This document shows positions 20,478 to 28,676 of a DNA stretch of 64,000 nucleotides, piece after piece. Source of the stretch: Cryptosporangium arvum DSM 44712. Lineage in GTDB: Bacteria; Actinomycetota; Actinomycetes; Mycobacteriales; Cryptosporangiaceae. The stretch spans positions 4,154,001-4,218,000 of the forward strand of contig NZ_KK073874.1 in the NCBI RefSeq assembly GCF_000585375.1, in the 5' to 3' direction. Positions within the stretch are counted from its first letter, which is position 1. The number at the start of each line of letters is the position of its first letter. The notes beneath the pieces were generated by a model. That model did no database searches, had not been told where the DNA came from, and worked only from the letters and a program-made list of their open reading frames with translations. The position numbers were made by a program, and so were the translations under genes.

Positions 20478-21206
20478 TCAGCCTTGACCGGCTCGTTCGT
20501 CCTCCAGTATCCGGGCCAGGTGGTAGTCGAGGGTGCGCCGGACGTCGGCCGTGCTCCGGCGCCGGTGCAGCAGGTCGACCCCGAGCCCGGTCACGCCGCT
20601 CACCAGCAGGTCCGCCTCCCGGGCCGGGTCGATCGACGGCCGGGGGCCTGCGGCGGTGATCAGCGTGGCGACCAGGTCCTCCAGGGGCGTCTCCGCGTGG
20701 AGGAAGACGGCCGCCAGCGCGGCGTCGGTGAGGCTCCACTCGTAGTAGGCGCTCAGCACGCGGAGGCTCCGGCGGCGCGGCGCGTCGAGGGGGAGCAGTT
20801 CCTCGAGGGTGGCCCGGAGCAGGACCCGGGGATCGGAGGCGTCGCGCAGCGCCGCCAGACGCGTCCGGGCGCGGCGCTCGTTGTCGCGGTGGAGGGCCTC
20901 CAGGGCACCGACGAGCAGCTGACGTTTGCTGGTGAAGTGGTACTGCACGACCCGCGGGGTCACGCCGGCCGTCGCCGCGACCTCCCGGATCGTCGCCCGC
21001 CGCAGACCGCGTTCGGCGGCGATCCGCCAGACCGCCTCGAAGATCCGATGCTGACGCGCGGGGACCGCGGGCGCCGGTTCGGGCGGGTTCTTGCGGGCCC
21101 GGTACGCCTGCGCCTGGCACGCGCGGGAGCAGTAGACCGGGCGTCGGCCCCGCCCGGACGGCCGCAGGTCCGCGCGACAGACCCGGCACCGCGTTTCGTC
21201 ACGCAC
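20478..21206 (-). CDS. TetR-family regulator with N-terminal zinc-ribbon-like motif
   Basis: 242 residues from a GTG at 21206. The first 35 residues hold four cysteines as CRVC (7, 10) and YCSRACQ (26, 30), a C-x2-C-x15-C-x3-C pattern suited to zinc binding, followed by a basic stretch RARK. From about residue 52 the usual TetR DNA-binding domain follows (IFEAVWRIAAERGLRRATI, VAATAGVTPRVVQYHFTSKRQL), then a C-terminal ligand domain with DLLVSGVTGLGVDLLHRR. The zinc motif could add DNA contacts or stabilise a dimer; that is inference. It is divergent from a 71-residue membrane protein gene starting at 21326. Confidence 0.87.
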   Translation of the reverse strand: MRDETRCRVCRADLRPSGRGRRPVYCSRACQAQAYRARKNPPEPAPAVPARQHRIFEAVWRIAAERGLRRATIREVAATAGVTPRVVQYHFTSKRQLLVGALEALHRDNERRARTRLAALRDASDPRVLLRATLEELLPLDAPRRRSLRVLSAYYEWSLTDAALAAVFLHAETPLEDLVATLITAAGPRPSIDPAREADLLVSGVTGLGVDLLHRRRSTADVRRTLDYHLARILEDERAGQG

Positions 21207-21325
21207 TTCTTCGACACTAGCAGGGCATTAGCGTGACGTATCGGCTTGCTTGCCGTTGTCAGCGCTCTACTCCCGGTGCTGTCATCGGTACAGACGTATC
21301 GCGGCAACTCGGGGAGCTGAAGCAC

Positions 21326-21541
21326 GTGCAGCGTCAGGTCGTTCTTGTGGTCGGCATGGTTCTTCTGGTCGTGGGAGCGCAGGGCGCCGTCCGGCTGATC
21401 GCCGATCACGACGACGGTGGACTTCTGGGGTGGGTGCCGGGCGGCTTCTGGGTCCGGGCGGCGTGCTACGCCCTCGCCGTCGTGGCCGGAGTCGGCCTGG
21501 CGGCACGGGGCGCCAAGGCGCGAGCGACCGACGACCGATGA
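21326..21541 (+). CDS. Small membrane protein, two predicted helices, hypothetical
   Basis: 71 residues from GTG at 21326, preceded by GGGGAGCTGA. Hydrophobic segments VVLVVGMVLLVVGAQGAV (about 5-22) and AACYALAVVAGVGLAA (about 45-60) are separated by a short acidic loop HDDGG; the tail is polar. No family recognised. An upstream open frame to 21233 adds a Cys-rich stretch without a ribosome site, so the shorter start is preferred. It may be the target of the divergent zinc-ribbon TetR. Confidence 0.6.
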   Translation: MQRQVVLVVGMVLLVVGAQGAVRLIADHDDGGLLGWVPGGFWVRAACYALAVVAGVGLAARGAKARATDDR

Positions 21542-21630
21542 CCCGGCGGCCCCGGCTCGCGGCGCCCTACCGGGCCGGAGCTGTCGGCGAGGGCGTCCCG
21601 GCCGCCTCCTCCTGGCGTCCACTCCGGATG

Positions 21631-22860
21631 CTAGCCGTGGGCCCGGGCCGTGAGCGCGGCGTGCAGCATCGCCGTTCCCGGGCCGGGCACCGTGTCCAGG
21701 CCGGTCAGCGCGGTGATCTTGCGTAGCCGGTAGTCCACGGTGTTGGGGTGGACGCAGAGCGCGGCTCCGGTCCGCCTGCGGTCGAGCGCGCACTCGAAGA
21801 AGGTGCGGAGCGTGTCCAGCAGCTCGGGCCGTCCGGCCAGCGGATCGAGCAGCGACGCGAGCTGGTCGCGGGCCGGGCCGGGGCGGCTGAGCTGGTACTC
21901 GAGCAGGACGTCGGGCAGGCGGTGGACGCCGGGGCCCCGGCCGGCCGCGGTGGCGACCTCGCGGACCTCGGCGGCGAGCCGGGCCGCCGCCGCGACACCC
22001 GGCGGGTCGGCCGCGACGGCGCCGACGGTGAGCTCGGCCGCGCAGTGGCGGCGGAGCCGGTCCACGTCGGAGCGCAGGTGCTGCCAGTCGTCGTCGGTCA
22101 GCCCGCCGGGAGCGGTGGCGATGGGCACCAGCACGAGGCCGCCGGTGCTGGAGAGCCGGGTCAGGGCCCGGCCGCGGGTTAGGTGGTGCAGCTCGGTGCG
22201 CAACCGGCGCAGTTTCCGGCTGGCCGCCACCGCGGGGTCGACCCCGGACACCGTCTCGTCGGGGTGCGGGGCGATGCCGATGCTCAGGACCAGGTAGCCG
22301 GCGGGCCGGGAGATCGCGGTGTGGTCGGCCGGGGGCCGGCCGTCCAGCAGGGCGGCCAGCAGGGCCTGCCGGGCGTCGCGGTCGGTGTTCCCGGAGGCGT
22401 TGGCGTGGTGCAGGTAGCCGGTCAGCACCGCCCCGACGACCGGCCGCAGATAGGCGAAGGCCGCGCCGCACAACCCCGGCAGCCCGGCGGCCTCGTGCGG
22501 TCCGGCCCGCCGGGCCACCTCGTCGAGGACGTGCTGGGCGCCGAAGAAGTACGCGTCGACGACGGTGCCGAGCGGCAGCCCCTCCTCGGCGCGGCGGGTC
22601 GCCGACTCCCGGAGCGCGAGGAGATCGTCCCCCTCGGGGAGCACCCCCTCGCGGAGGTACCGCGCGAACCCCCGCAGCGACTGCCGGACGACGCCGGTGA
22701 TGTCACGACGCAACTCCTCCGGCGGCAGCGACGCGTAGACCGGCAGGTGGTCGACGAGCGCCGCGACGACGCCCGGGACCAGCGCCGGTACCGATCGGGC
22801 GAGCCACTCGTCGGCGGCCACCCCTCCGACGGTCGGGACGGGCCGGTTGTCCGGCGTCAC
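21631..22860 (-). CDS. PucR/CdaR-type transcriptional regulator
   Basis: 409 residues. Start GTG at 22860 is preceded by GGGAGGTCC; the open frame to 22974 would overlap the promoter of the divergent lipase. The N-terminal half is helical (RDBS-like sensor). The central GGDEF-like region covers about 190-330. The C-terminal PucR helix-turn-helix has FFECALDRRRTGAALCVHPNTV in part and NTVDYRLRKITALTGLD near the end, the diagnostic sequence of this family. Such regulators often sense metabolites. The divergent gene encodes a secreted lipase 116 bp away, the likely target. Confidence 0.88.
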   Translation of the reverse strand: MTPDNRPVPTVGGVAADEWLARSVPALVPGVVAALVDHLPVYASLPPEELRRDITGVVRQSLRGFARYLREGVLPEGDDLLALRESATRRAEEGLPLGTVVDAYFFGAQHVLDEVARRAGPHEAAGLPGLCGAAFAYLRPVVGAVLTGYLHHANASGNTDRDARQALLAALLDGRPPADHTAISRPAGYLVLSIGIAPHPDETVSGVDPAVAASRKLRRLRTELHHLTRGRALTRLSSTGGLVLVPIATAPGGLTDDDWQHLRSDVDRLRRHCAAELTVGAVAADPPGVAAAARLAAEVREVATAAGRGPGVHRLPDVLLEYQLSRPGPARDQLASLLDPLAGRPELLDTLRTFFECALDRRRTGAALCVHPNTVDYRLRKITALTGLDTVPGPGTAMLHAALTARAHG

Positions 22861-22976
22861 AACGGACCTCCCGAAACGCTGGACCGGGTGCGGAAGCGCC
22901 GGGGCCGAGGCCGCCGCATGCTGGACCAGCCTGAACTTACCGGTCAGTAACCCCTTTTGTCGGAAGGACTTCACCG

Positions 22977-23906
22977 TTGAAGCTTCCCCGTCTCGGCCTC
23001 CTCGTCGCCGGCCTGCTGACGGCCGCCGTGATCACTCCGGCGCCCGCCGCGGCAGCGACCACCGAAACCCCGGTCGGAGACCTCGGCACCGCCGTCACCA
23101 ACTTCCTGACCAGCCCCGACCGGGTCGCCGGAGCGAACGACTGGTCGTGCCGGCCGTCCGCGGCGCACCCCGAGCCCGTGGTGCTGGTGCACGCCACGTT
23201 CGTCAACCAGGGCGCCAACTGGGTCGCGCTCGCACCGACACTGGCGAACGCCGGCTACTGCGTCTACGCGTTCAACTACGGCATGAACCCGGTGCTCTCG
23301 GCCGGGCGGGTGGGCGGGCTGACCGACATCGCCGGGTCCGCGCGGGTGATGCGTGCCTTCGTCGACCGGGTCCTGCGTGCGACCGGCGCCGCGAAGGTCG
23401 ACGTGGTCGGGCACTCCCAGGGCGGGCTGATGCCGCACTACTACCTCGAACGGCTGGGCGGTGCGCCGAAGGTGCGGACGTTCGTCGCGCTGGCGCCGAG
23501 CAACCACGGCACCGACCTCAACGGGCTGATCGGCGCGGCCAGGAGCCTGAACCTGCTGGGCTTCGCCAACCGCGCGCTGACGAGCTTCAACCTCGCCGGT
23601 CTGGTCCAGCAGGAGACCGGTTCGGCGTTCCAGCGCGGGCTGTTCGCGGACGGCGACACGGTTCCCGGGCCGCGGTACGCGGTGATCACGTCGAACCGGG
23701 ACACCGTGGTGACGCCGTACACCAACGCGTTCCTCACCGGGCCGAACGTCACGAACGTGCTGCTGCAGGATCAGTGCCCGGACGACCGGGTCGGTCACGT
23801 CGGGCTCTTCCTCGACAGCCCGGCCATCCAGAACGTGGTGAACCAGCTCGGCGACGGCGCGCCGGACTTCCGCCCGGTCTGCCGCGGCTACGGCCCGGCG
23901 GTCTGA
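22977..23906 (+). CDS. Secreted triacylglycerol lipase (class 2 / EstA-LipB type)
   Basis: 309 residues from a TTG at 22977, with GGAAGGA upstream. A signal peptide is clear: KLPR, hydrophobic LGLLVAGLLTAAVI, then PAPAAAA with a cleavage site near 27, so the enzyme is secreted. Alpha/beta hydrolase core: VVLVHATFVNQGANW, the nucleophile elbow VVGHSQGGLMP with the catalytic Ser, a later SNRDTVV supplying Asp, and RVGHVGLF supplying His. Four cysteines could form disulfides. The order and spacing match actinobacterial class 2 lipases acting on water-insoluble esters. Likely controlled by the divergent PucR-like regulator. Confidence 0.9.
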   Translation: MKLPRLGLLVAGLLTAAVITPAPAAAATTETPVGDLGTAVTNFLTSPDRVAGANDWSCRPSAAHPEPVVLVHATFVNQGANWVALAPTLANAGYCVYAFNYGMNPVLSAGRVGGLTDIAGSARVMRAFVDRVLRATGAAKVDVVGHSQGGLMPHYYLERLGGAPKVRTFVALAPSNHGTDLNGLIGAARSLNLLGFANRALTSFNLAGLVQQETGSAFQRGLFADGDTVPGPRYAVITSNRDTVVTPYTNAFLTGPNVTNVLLQDQCPDDRVGHVGLFLDSPAIQNVVNQLGDGAPDFRPVCRGYGPAV

Positions 23907-23914
23907 CCCGGCAC

Positions 23915-23944
23915 GGTGGCGGCCGGGTGTCTCCGGCCGTCACC
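23915..23944. terminator. Hairpin terminator candidate
   Basis: 12-bp stem with one mismatch, GGTGGCGGCCGG / CCGGCCGTCACC, loop of six bases, directly after the lipase stop and before the end of the convergent lipoprotein gene. Likely bidirectional; no U tract. Confidence 0.5.
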
Positions 23945-23966
23945 GCGGTCGGTGCCGCGCCCCGCG

Positions 23967-25019
23967 TCAGCGCCGGAGCGTGATCGTGGCCGCTTCCGGG
24001 GCGGTCACGCCGGACAGGTTCGCCCACGCGACCGGCGTGCCGTCCTTGCGCGGCGCGCGAGGCCTCACGGTCACGCGCACGGTCTTCGCCGACTCGGCGA
24101 CGTCGAACGCGGTCGCGCCGACCGGGTAGCGCCGGCCGTCGACCGTCACACCGACGATCGTCGGCTCCAGGCCGCTGAACCCGTCCGGCGGCGACGAGGT
24201 GCCCTCCGGCCCCATCCGCGGCGTCCAGTACGTCGCCGTGATGCGCGTCGTCATCCAGCAGCGGCCGCCCTTCGCCCAGCCCCGGCCCTCCAGATACGAC
24301 GTCAGCGACGCCGTGACCTCGAAGGTCGCCGAGAGGTACGCGTCGCCGCGCCGAGCTCCGAAGTGGGCGGAGTCGGTGCCGGCCGTCGCCCCGCAGGCAC
24401 CGGCGGCCGGCCCGCCCGGTTTCCCGGTACGCAGGCTGATCTCGGCGGTGCGCCCCTGATAGGTGTGGCGCAGGGTCGCGTCGGCGCCGACCGGAACCGA
24501 CACCACGACGAGGACGTCGGACTCGGACGGGTCCAGGTCCAGCGGCCGGGCCTTCCCGCCGACGAGCACCTGGTAGGGGCCCGGCTCCGGTTTGCCGGGC
24601 GCGGTCTTCACGCCGTCGGTCTCCGACAGGTAGGTGACGAGGAACTCGTGCCCGGGCGCGGCCAGCAGATCCATCTCGGGCGCGCGTCCGTAGGTGCCGT
24701 ACTTCTTGAGCCGGGAACCGAGGAACGCCTTGAACACCCGGGCGTCGTGGGCCTCGAGGTTCCGGACGGTCACCGACCAGCTCAGCGCGGTCCGCCACCC
24801 CTCGCCCTGCAGGAACGCGGACTCGCCGAACTTCCGGATCCCGTCGAACCGGGGAAGGAACGAGTCGGAGATGCTGCGGTCGACGTAACCGGCGTCGGCC
24901 GTCGACGCGGTCGGTACCGGGCTCGGACTCGACTCCGTCGGCGCGGGTTCGGCATCACCTCCGCACCCCGCGACCGCGAACACCACCCCGACCACGATCG
25001 CGCTCCACCAGCGGGTCAC
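23967..25019 (-). CDS. Putative lipoprotein, function unknown
   Basis: 350 residues. Signal sequence with lipobox VFAVAGCGG puts the acylated Cys at about residue 19, then a Ser/Pro/Thr-rich linker (PTESSPSPVPTAST), the usual tether of actinobacterial surface lipoproteins. The body is beta-rich with GWRTALSWSVTVRNLEAHD in part, repeated VTV/VGV strands and two Cys (about 204 and 248). I do not recognise a family; it does not look like a solute-binding protein. It stands alone between the lipase and the epoxide hydrolase, about 85 bp from the latter's stop. Confidence 0.75.
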   Translation of the reverse strand: MTRWWSAIVVGVVFAVAGCGGDAEPAPTESSPSPVPTASTADAGYVDRSISDSFLPRFDGIRKFGESAFLQGEGWRTALSWSVTVRNLEAHDARVFKAFLGSRLKKYGTYGRAPEMDLLAAPGHEFLVTYLSETDGVKTAPGKPEPGPYQVLVGGKARPLDLDPSESDVLVVVSVPVGADATLRHTYQGRTAEISLRTGKPGGPAAGACGATAGTDSAHFGARRGDAYLSATFEVTASLTSYLEGRGWAKGGRCWMTTRITATYWTPRMGPEGTSSPPDGFSGLEPTIVGVTVDGRRYPVGATAFDVAESAKTVRVTVRPRAPRKDGTPVAWANLSGVTAPEAATITLRR

Positions 25020-25103
25020 GACGCCACCTCCCGGCCCGGCTCCTGGCCGCGACGGTACCCACCCCCGGCACCCCGGCCCGGAGCGACCGGTCGATCAGGT
25101 CGA

Positions 25104-26246
25104 TCAGGAGCGCAGGCTGCGCAGGCCGGTGCGGATCTCGTCGACCAGGATCTCGGGCTGTTCCAGGGCCGCGAAGTGCCCGCCCCGGTCGGGCCGGCCG
25201 TAATGGATCAGGTCGGAGTAGGTGTCCTCGACCCAGTCGCGCGGCGGGCGGGGGACGTCCTTCGGGAAGATCGTCACCGCGACCGGGAGCGTCAGCTCGG
25301 GGCCGGTGAACGAGCCGGACGGGTTCTCCCAGTAGATGCGGCCGGACGACGCCGCGCTGTTGGTGAACCAGGAGAGCGCGATCGTGTCGAGGATGGCGTC
25401 GACGCTGAGAGCGTCCTCGGCGAGCCCGCGGTTGTCGGTCTTGGACTGGTACTTCTCGTAGATCCAGGCGGCCTGACCGGCGGGGGAGTCGGCCAGCGCG
25501 AAGCCGACCGTCTCCGGCTTCGTGCAATGGAGATGGTTGGAGCCGCCGAGCGGGCCGGTGTAGTAAGCGCGGCTCTCCACGGCCTCCTGCTGTTCGGGAC
25601 TCAACGCGTCGGGTAGCTCGGCCGGGAACGCCAAGGTGCTGGTCAGGTGGATCCCGAGCAGCCCGTCGGGGCGCGCGGCGCCGAGCGCGGTGGTGACGGC
25701 GGCGCCCCAGTCGCCGCCGTGCGCGGCCCACCGCGAATAGCCGAGCCTCCGCATCAGCTCGGCCCAGGCGGCGGCGGTGCGCGGTACCGTCCACCCGGTC
25801 CCGGTGGGCTTCTGGGAGAACCCGAACCCGGGCTGCGACGGCACGACGACGTCGAACGAGTCCGCGGCGTCGCCTCCGAACGACTCCGGGTCGGTGAGCG
25901 GGCCGATCAGCTTCAGGAAGTCGACGTTCGAGCCCGGCCAGCCGTGCGTGAGGATCAGCGGCAGCGCGCCGGGGTTCGCCGACCGGACGTGGACGAAGTG
26001 GATGTCCAGCCCGTCGATCTCGGTCATGAACTGGGGATGGGCGTTGAGCTCGGACTCCAGGCGGCGCCAGTCGTACCCGTGCTGCCAGTAGTCGACGAGC
26101 GCGCGGGCGTTCTCGACGCGCACTCCCTGCGACCAGTCGGGCACGGTCTCCGGGTCCGGCCAGCGGGTGCGGGCCAGACGCTGGTTCAGGTCCTCGATCT
26201 CCGAGTCCGGGATCGAGACGGTGAACGGGCGGACGAGATCGGTCAT
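25104..26246 (-). CDS. Epoxide hydrolase (EHN + alpha/beta hydrolase)
   Basis: 380 residues. Start ATG at 26246 follows GGAGGA. An N-terminal EHN region (PFTVSIPDSEIEDLNQRLART in part, with DWSQGV) precedes the hydrolase core: oxyanion HGWPGS, nucleophile Asp in HGGDWGA, ring-opening Tyr candidates in RAYYTG, and the catalytic His in RGGHFAALE near the C terminus. This is the microsomal-epoxide-hydrolase-like architecture that hydrolyses epoxides to diols through an alkyl-enzyme ester. The adjacent divergent TetR gene and three operator palindromes between them indicate tight substrate-dependent induction. Confidence 0.92.
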   Translation of the reverse strand: MTDLVRPFTVSIPDSEIEDLNQRLARTRWPDPETVPDWSQGVRVENARALVDYWQHGYDWRRLESELNAHPQFMTEIDGLDIHFVHVRSANPGALPLILTHGWPGSNVDFLKLIGPLTDPESFGGDAADSFDVVVPSQPGFGFSQKPTGTGWTVPRTAAAWAELMRRLGYSRWAAHGGDWGAAVTTALGAARPDGLLGIHLTSTLAFPAELPDALSPEQQEAVESRAYYTGPLGGSNHLHCTKPETVGFALADSPAGQAAWIYEKYQSKTDNRGLAEDALSVDAILDTIALSWFTNSAASSGRIYWENPSGSFTGPELTLPVAVTIFPKDVPRPPRDWVEDTYSDLIHYGRPDRGGHFAALEQPEILVDEIRTGLRSLRS

Positions 26247-26266
26247 CGTGTCCTCCAGGACGTAGT

Positions 26267-26282
26267 TGCACACTGGTGTGCA
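26267..26282. promoter_or_regulatory. Operator palindrome 1, TGCACAC-N2-GTGTGCA
   Basis: Perfect 7-2-7 inverted repeat (centre TG), first of three in the 99-bp gap between the epoxide hydrolase and its divergent TetR gene. It sits just upstream of the hydrolase ribosome site, so binding would block its transcription. Confidence 0.85.
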
Positions 26283-26293
26283 GCGTATGTCAC

Positions 26294-26309
26294 TGCACAC
26301 CCGTGTGCA
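26294..26309. promoter_or_regulatory. Operator palindrome 2, TGCACAC-N2-GTGTGCA
   Basis: Same 7-2-7 palindrome with centre CC, 27 bp from copy 1, extended by one more pair (C/G). It lies midway between both starts and could cover both promoters. Confidence 0.85.
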
Positions 26310-26318
26310 GTGTGACGA

Positions 26319-26334
26319 TGCACACAGGTGTGCA
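26319..26334. promoter_or_regulatory. Operator palindrome 3, TGCACAC-N2-GTGTGCA
   Basis: Third copy, centre AG, 25 bp from copy 2. It ends 11 bp before the regulator's GTG, giving autorepression. Confidence 0.85.
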
Positions 26335-26345
26335 ATGATTGGGTC

Positions 26346-26945
26346 GTGCGTACCGAGTCCTCCCGTGCGCGCTCGACGGCCGAGACCCGCGAGCGCATCG
26401 TCGACGTCGCTCTCGAGGTGCTGGGGGAGAACCCCGACGCGGGGATGGGCGAGATCGCCGTCGCGGCCGGTGTCGTCCGCCGCACGGTCTACGGCCACTT
26501 CCCGTCCCGCCTCGATCTGGTGCGGACACTGACCGAGCGGGCCGTCACCGCGATGTCGCTCGTCCTCGCCGAGGCCGACGCGTCCCACCCGGAGGCCGAC
26601 GCCACCTGGGCCGCGTTCGTCGGCAGCGTCTGGCCGGTCGCGTACCGGTACCGGGTGCTGCTGGCGCTGCGCCGGGGCGAGTTCGGCGGGACGATCCACG
26701 AACTGCTCGGCCCGATCGACGAACTCCTCGCCGACCTGATCGAGCGGGGCCAGGACGCCGGGGTGTTCGGCCGGCACGTGCCGGCCGACGTCCTGGGTCA
26801 GGTGGCCTACGGCGTCGTGTTCGCGATCGCCGACGCCGTGGGTTCGCACGAGGACCTCGGCGTCCGCGCCGCGATCGTCACCAGCCTGCTGACGCTGGGG
26901 GTTCCCCAGGCGCGCGCGATCGCGCTGACCGACGGACAACCCTGA
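26346..26945 (+). CDS. TetR-family repressor of the epoxide hydrolase module
   Basis: 199 residues. Helix-turn-helix at about 10-58 (TRERIVDVALEVLGENP, IAVAAGVVRRTVYGHFPSRLDL in part); the C-terminal ligand domain is helical with no recognised subfamily. GTG at 26346 chosen since family similarity begins there; another GTG at 26328 lies inside operator 3. No ribosome site, so translation may be leaderless. Divergent from the epoxide hydrolase with three identical-core operators between, so it very likely represses both genes and responds to an epoxide or its precursor. Confidence 0.9.
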   Translation: MRTESSRARSTAETRERIVDVALEVLGENPDAGMGEIAVAAGVVRRTVYGHFPSRLDLVRTLTERAVTAMSLVLAEADASHPEADATWAAFVGSVWPVAYRYRVLLALRRGEFGGTIHELLGPIDELLADLIERGQDAGVFGRHVPADVLGQVAYGVVFAIADAVGSHEDLGVRAAIVTSLLTLGVPQARAIALTDGQP

Positions 26946-26971
26946 CCGGCGGCCGGGCGCGCCCCGGCCCG

Positions 26972-26977
26972 TATATT
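26972..26977 (+). promoter_or_regulatory. -10 box TATATT, leaderless GntR-family mRNA
   Basis: TATATT ends 6 bases before the ATG at 26984, the spacing at which transcription starts at the start codon. No ribosome site is present between them. No good -35 is visible, so the promoter may need an activator. Confidence 0.55.
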
Positions 26978-26983
26978 GCACGC

Positions 26984-27730
26984 ATGGTTGCCCGCCCCGA
27001 CGCGTTCGCCCTTCCTCCACGTGGTCGGGCGGAACGGCTGGGAGTGGCGGTGACCAGCGAACTCGTCGAGATGATCGTCACCGGTGAGGTCGCGGAGGGT
27101 GACCTGCTGCCGCCCGAGGCCCCGCTCAGCGAGCACTTCGGCGTGAGCCGCACGGTGATCCGGGAGTCGATCAAACGGCTCGAGGAGAAGGGCCTCGTCG
27201 TCGTCGCGCAAGGCCGCGGTACCCAGGTGAACCGGTCCGGCTCGTGGAACATGCTGGACCCGATCATTCTCTCCGCGCTCATCGACAACGACGAGTCGCT
27301 GGGCATCCTGGACGAGCTGACGGTCGTGCGCGGCCACCTGGAGTCGGCGATGGCCGGCGCGGTCGCGGCGCGGAACACGCCGGACGAGCTCGAGCGCATC
27401 CGCCAGGTGCACGACACCATGCGCGGGATGCAGCAGGAGAGCGACGCGTCCCGGCAGGAGGACGTCGTCTTCCACCTGACGATCATGGAGATCTCACGCA
27501 ACCGGCTGGCCGAGAACATCGCGAAGCGGCTCTACCGGCGGGCGCTGGAGAGCACCCGGTACCAGGGCGCCGACTACGCGGGCGCGTTCGAGTCCACGAT
27601 CTCCGAACACGGGCGGGTGGTCGACGCGATCGCCCGCAACGACGTCGAGGGCGCCGAGCGGGCGATGCGCGAGCACATCCTCAGCTCGTGGCGGCGGCGT
27701 CGCCTGGCCGGCCCCCCGGAGAGCGCGTAG
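26984..27730 (+). CDS. GntR/FadR-family (FCD) transcriptional regulator
   Basis: 248 residues. The winged helix at about 18-85 has PLSEHFGVSRTVIRESIKRLE and GLVVVAQGRGTQVN. The C-terminal FCD domain carries the metal-binding pattern in LDELTVVRGHLES, DVVFHLTIME and ISEHGRVVDAI, with Asp and three His as candidate ligands. FCD regulators typically sense sugar acids or related carboxylates. It faces and overlaps by 50 bp the end of the sugar-catabolic operon (aldose dehydrogenase gene), so it is the best local candidate to control the island at 27.7-37.6 kb. Confidence 0.9.
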   Translation: MVARPDAFALPPRGRAERLGVAVTSELVEMIVTGEVAEGDLLPPEAPLSEHFGVSRTVIRESIKRLEEKGLVVVAQGRGTQVNRSGSWNMLDPIILSALIDNDESLGILDELTVVRGHLESAMAGAVAARNTPDELERIRQVHDTMRGMQQESDASRQEDVVFHLTIMEISRNRLAENIAKRLYRRALESTRYQGADYAGAFESTISEHGRVVDAIARNDVEGAERAMREHILSSWRRRRLAGPPESA

Positions 27731-28676
27731 GCACCGCGGCCGCCGGCAGGAAGCCCGCCGCGACCAGGTCGCGCCACAGCCCGTCCGGGACGTCGGCGGC
27801 GAACCGCTCGAGGTTCTCGTCGACCTCGCCCGGCGACCGCATGCCGACGGCGACCGCCGCGACGGCCGGGTGCAGCAGCGGGAACGCGAGGGCCGCGACC
27901 GGTAGCTCGACCCCGTGGTCCTCGCAGATCTCCGCGATCCGCCGGGTGCGGTCGAGCACGGCGGCGTCCGCGGGCCGGTACTCGAACGTCGCCCCGGCGG
28001 CGGGCCGGGCCGTCGAGAGCAGCCCGGTCGCGAACACTCCCACGGCCACGACCGCGACCCCGGCCTCCCGGGCCGGCTCGAGTACGGTCTCCAGCGCGCT
28101 GGCCTCGAGCAGCGAGTAGCGGTTGGCCAGCATGATCACGTCGACCAGGCCCTCGCCGATCAGCGTGGAGAGACCGGCGGTGGAGTTCGTGCCGATGCCG
28201 ATCGCCGAGACCAGGCCGGCCTGCTTCAGCCGCGCCAGCGAGGCCAGCGACTCCCGCGCGGCGGATCCCCAGGCCTGGTCGGGGTCGTGGGCGAAGAGGA
28301 TGTCGACCGCGTCGAGGCCGAGCCGGTCGAGGCTCTCCCGGAGGGACCGCTCGACGCCCTCGGGCGAGAAGTCCCAGCGTCGCTCCAGGTCACCCGGGAC
28401 CAGGAACCCGTCGTCGTCCCACTCGCGCGGCGGCACCCGGGGGACGAGCAGCCGCCCGACCTTCGTCGAGACGACGAACTCGTCGCGCGGACGCTCCCGC
28501 AGCGCGGCGCCGAGGCGACGCTCGGAGAGCCCGAGGCCGTAGTGCGGGGCGGTGTCGAAGTAGCGGATGCCGCGGTCCCAGGCCCGGTCCAGCGTGCGGC
28601 GGGCCCGGTCGTCGTCCATCGCGGCGGCGAAGTTGCCCAGCGGCGCGCCGCCCAAGCCGAGCGTTCCGGGAATCAT
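27681..28676 (-). CDS. Aldo/keto reductase, D-threo-aldose 1-dehydrogenase type
   Basis: 331 residues in the AKR TIM barrel. The start at 28676 gives TLGLGGAPLGNF, as in D-threo-aldose 1-dehydrogenases (L-fucose/L-galactose dehydrogenases). Catalytic tetrad: Asp and Tyr in YFDTAPHYG, Lys in VSTKVGRLL, His in FAHDPD. The C-terminal cofactor loop IAEICEDHGVE leads to the GMRSPGEVDENL segment. It would oxidise C1 of an aldose to the aldonolactone, feeding the lactonase gene immediately upstream in the operon (4-bp overlap, ATGA at 28673). Last gene of the seven-gene catabolic operon. L-fucose, L-galactose, D-arabinose and L-xylose fit the family. Confidence 0.85.
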   Translation of the reverse strand: MIPGTLGLGGAPLGNFAAAMDDDRARRTLDRAWDRGIRYFDTAPHYGLGLSERRLGAALRERPRDEFVVSTKVGRLLVPRVPPREWDDDGFLVPGDLERRWDFSPEGVERSLRESLDRLGLDAVDILFAHDPDQAWGSAARESLASLARLKQAGLVSAIGIGTNSTAGLSTLIGEGLVDVIMLANRYSLLEASALETVLEPAREAGVAVVAVGVFATGLLSTARPAAGATFEYRPADAAVLDRTRRIAEICEDHGVELPVAALAFPLLHPAVAAVAVGMRSPGEVDENLERFAADVPDGLWRDLVAAGFLPAAAVPTRSPGGRPGDAAATS

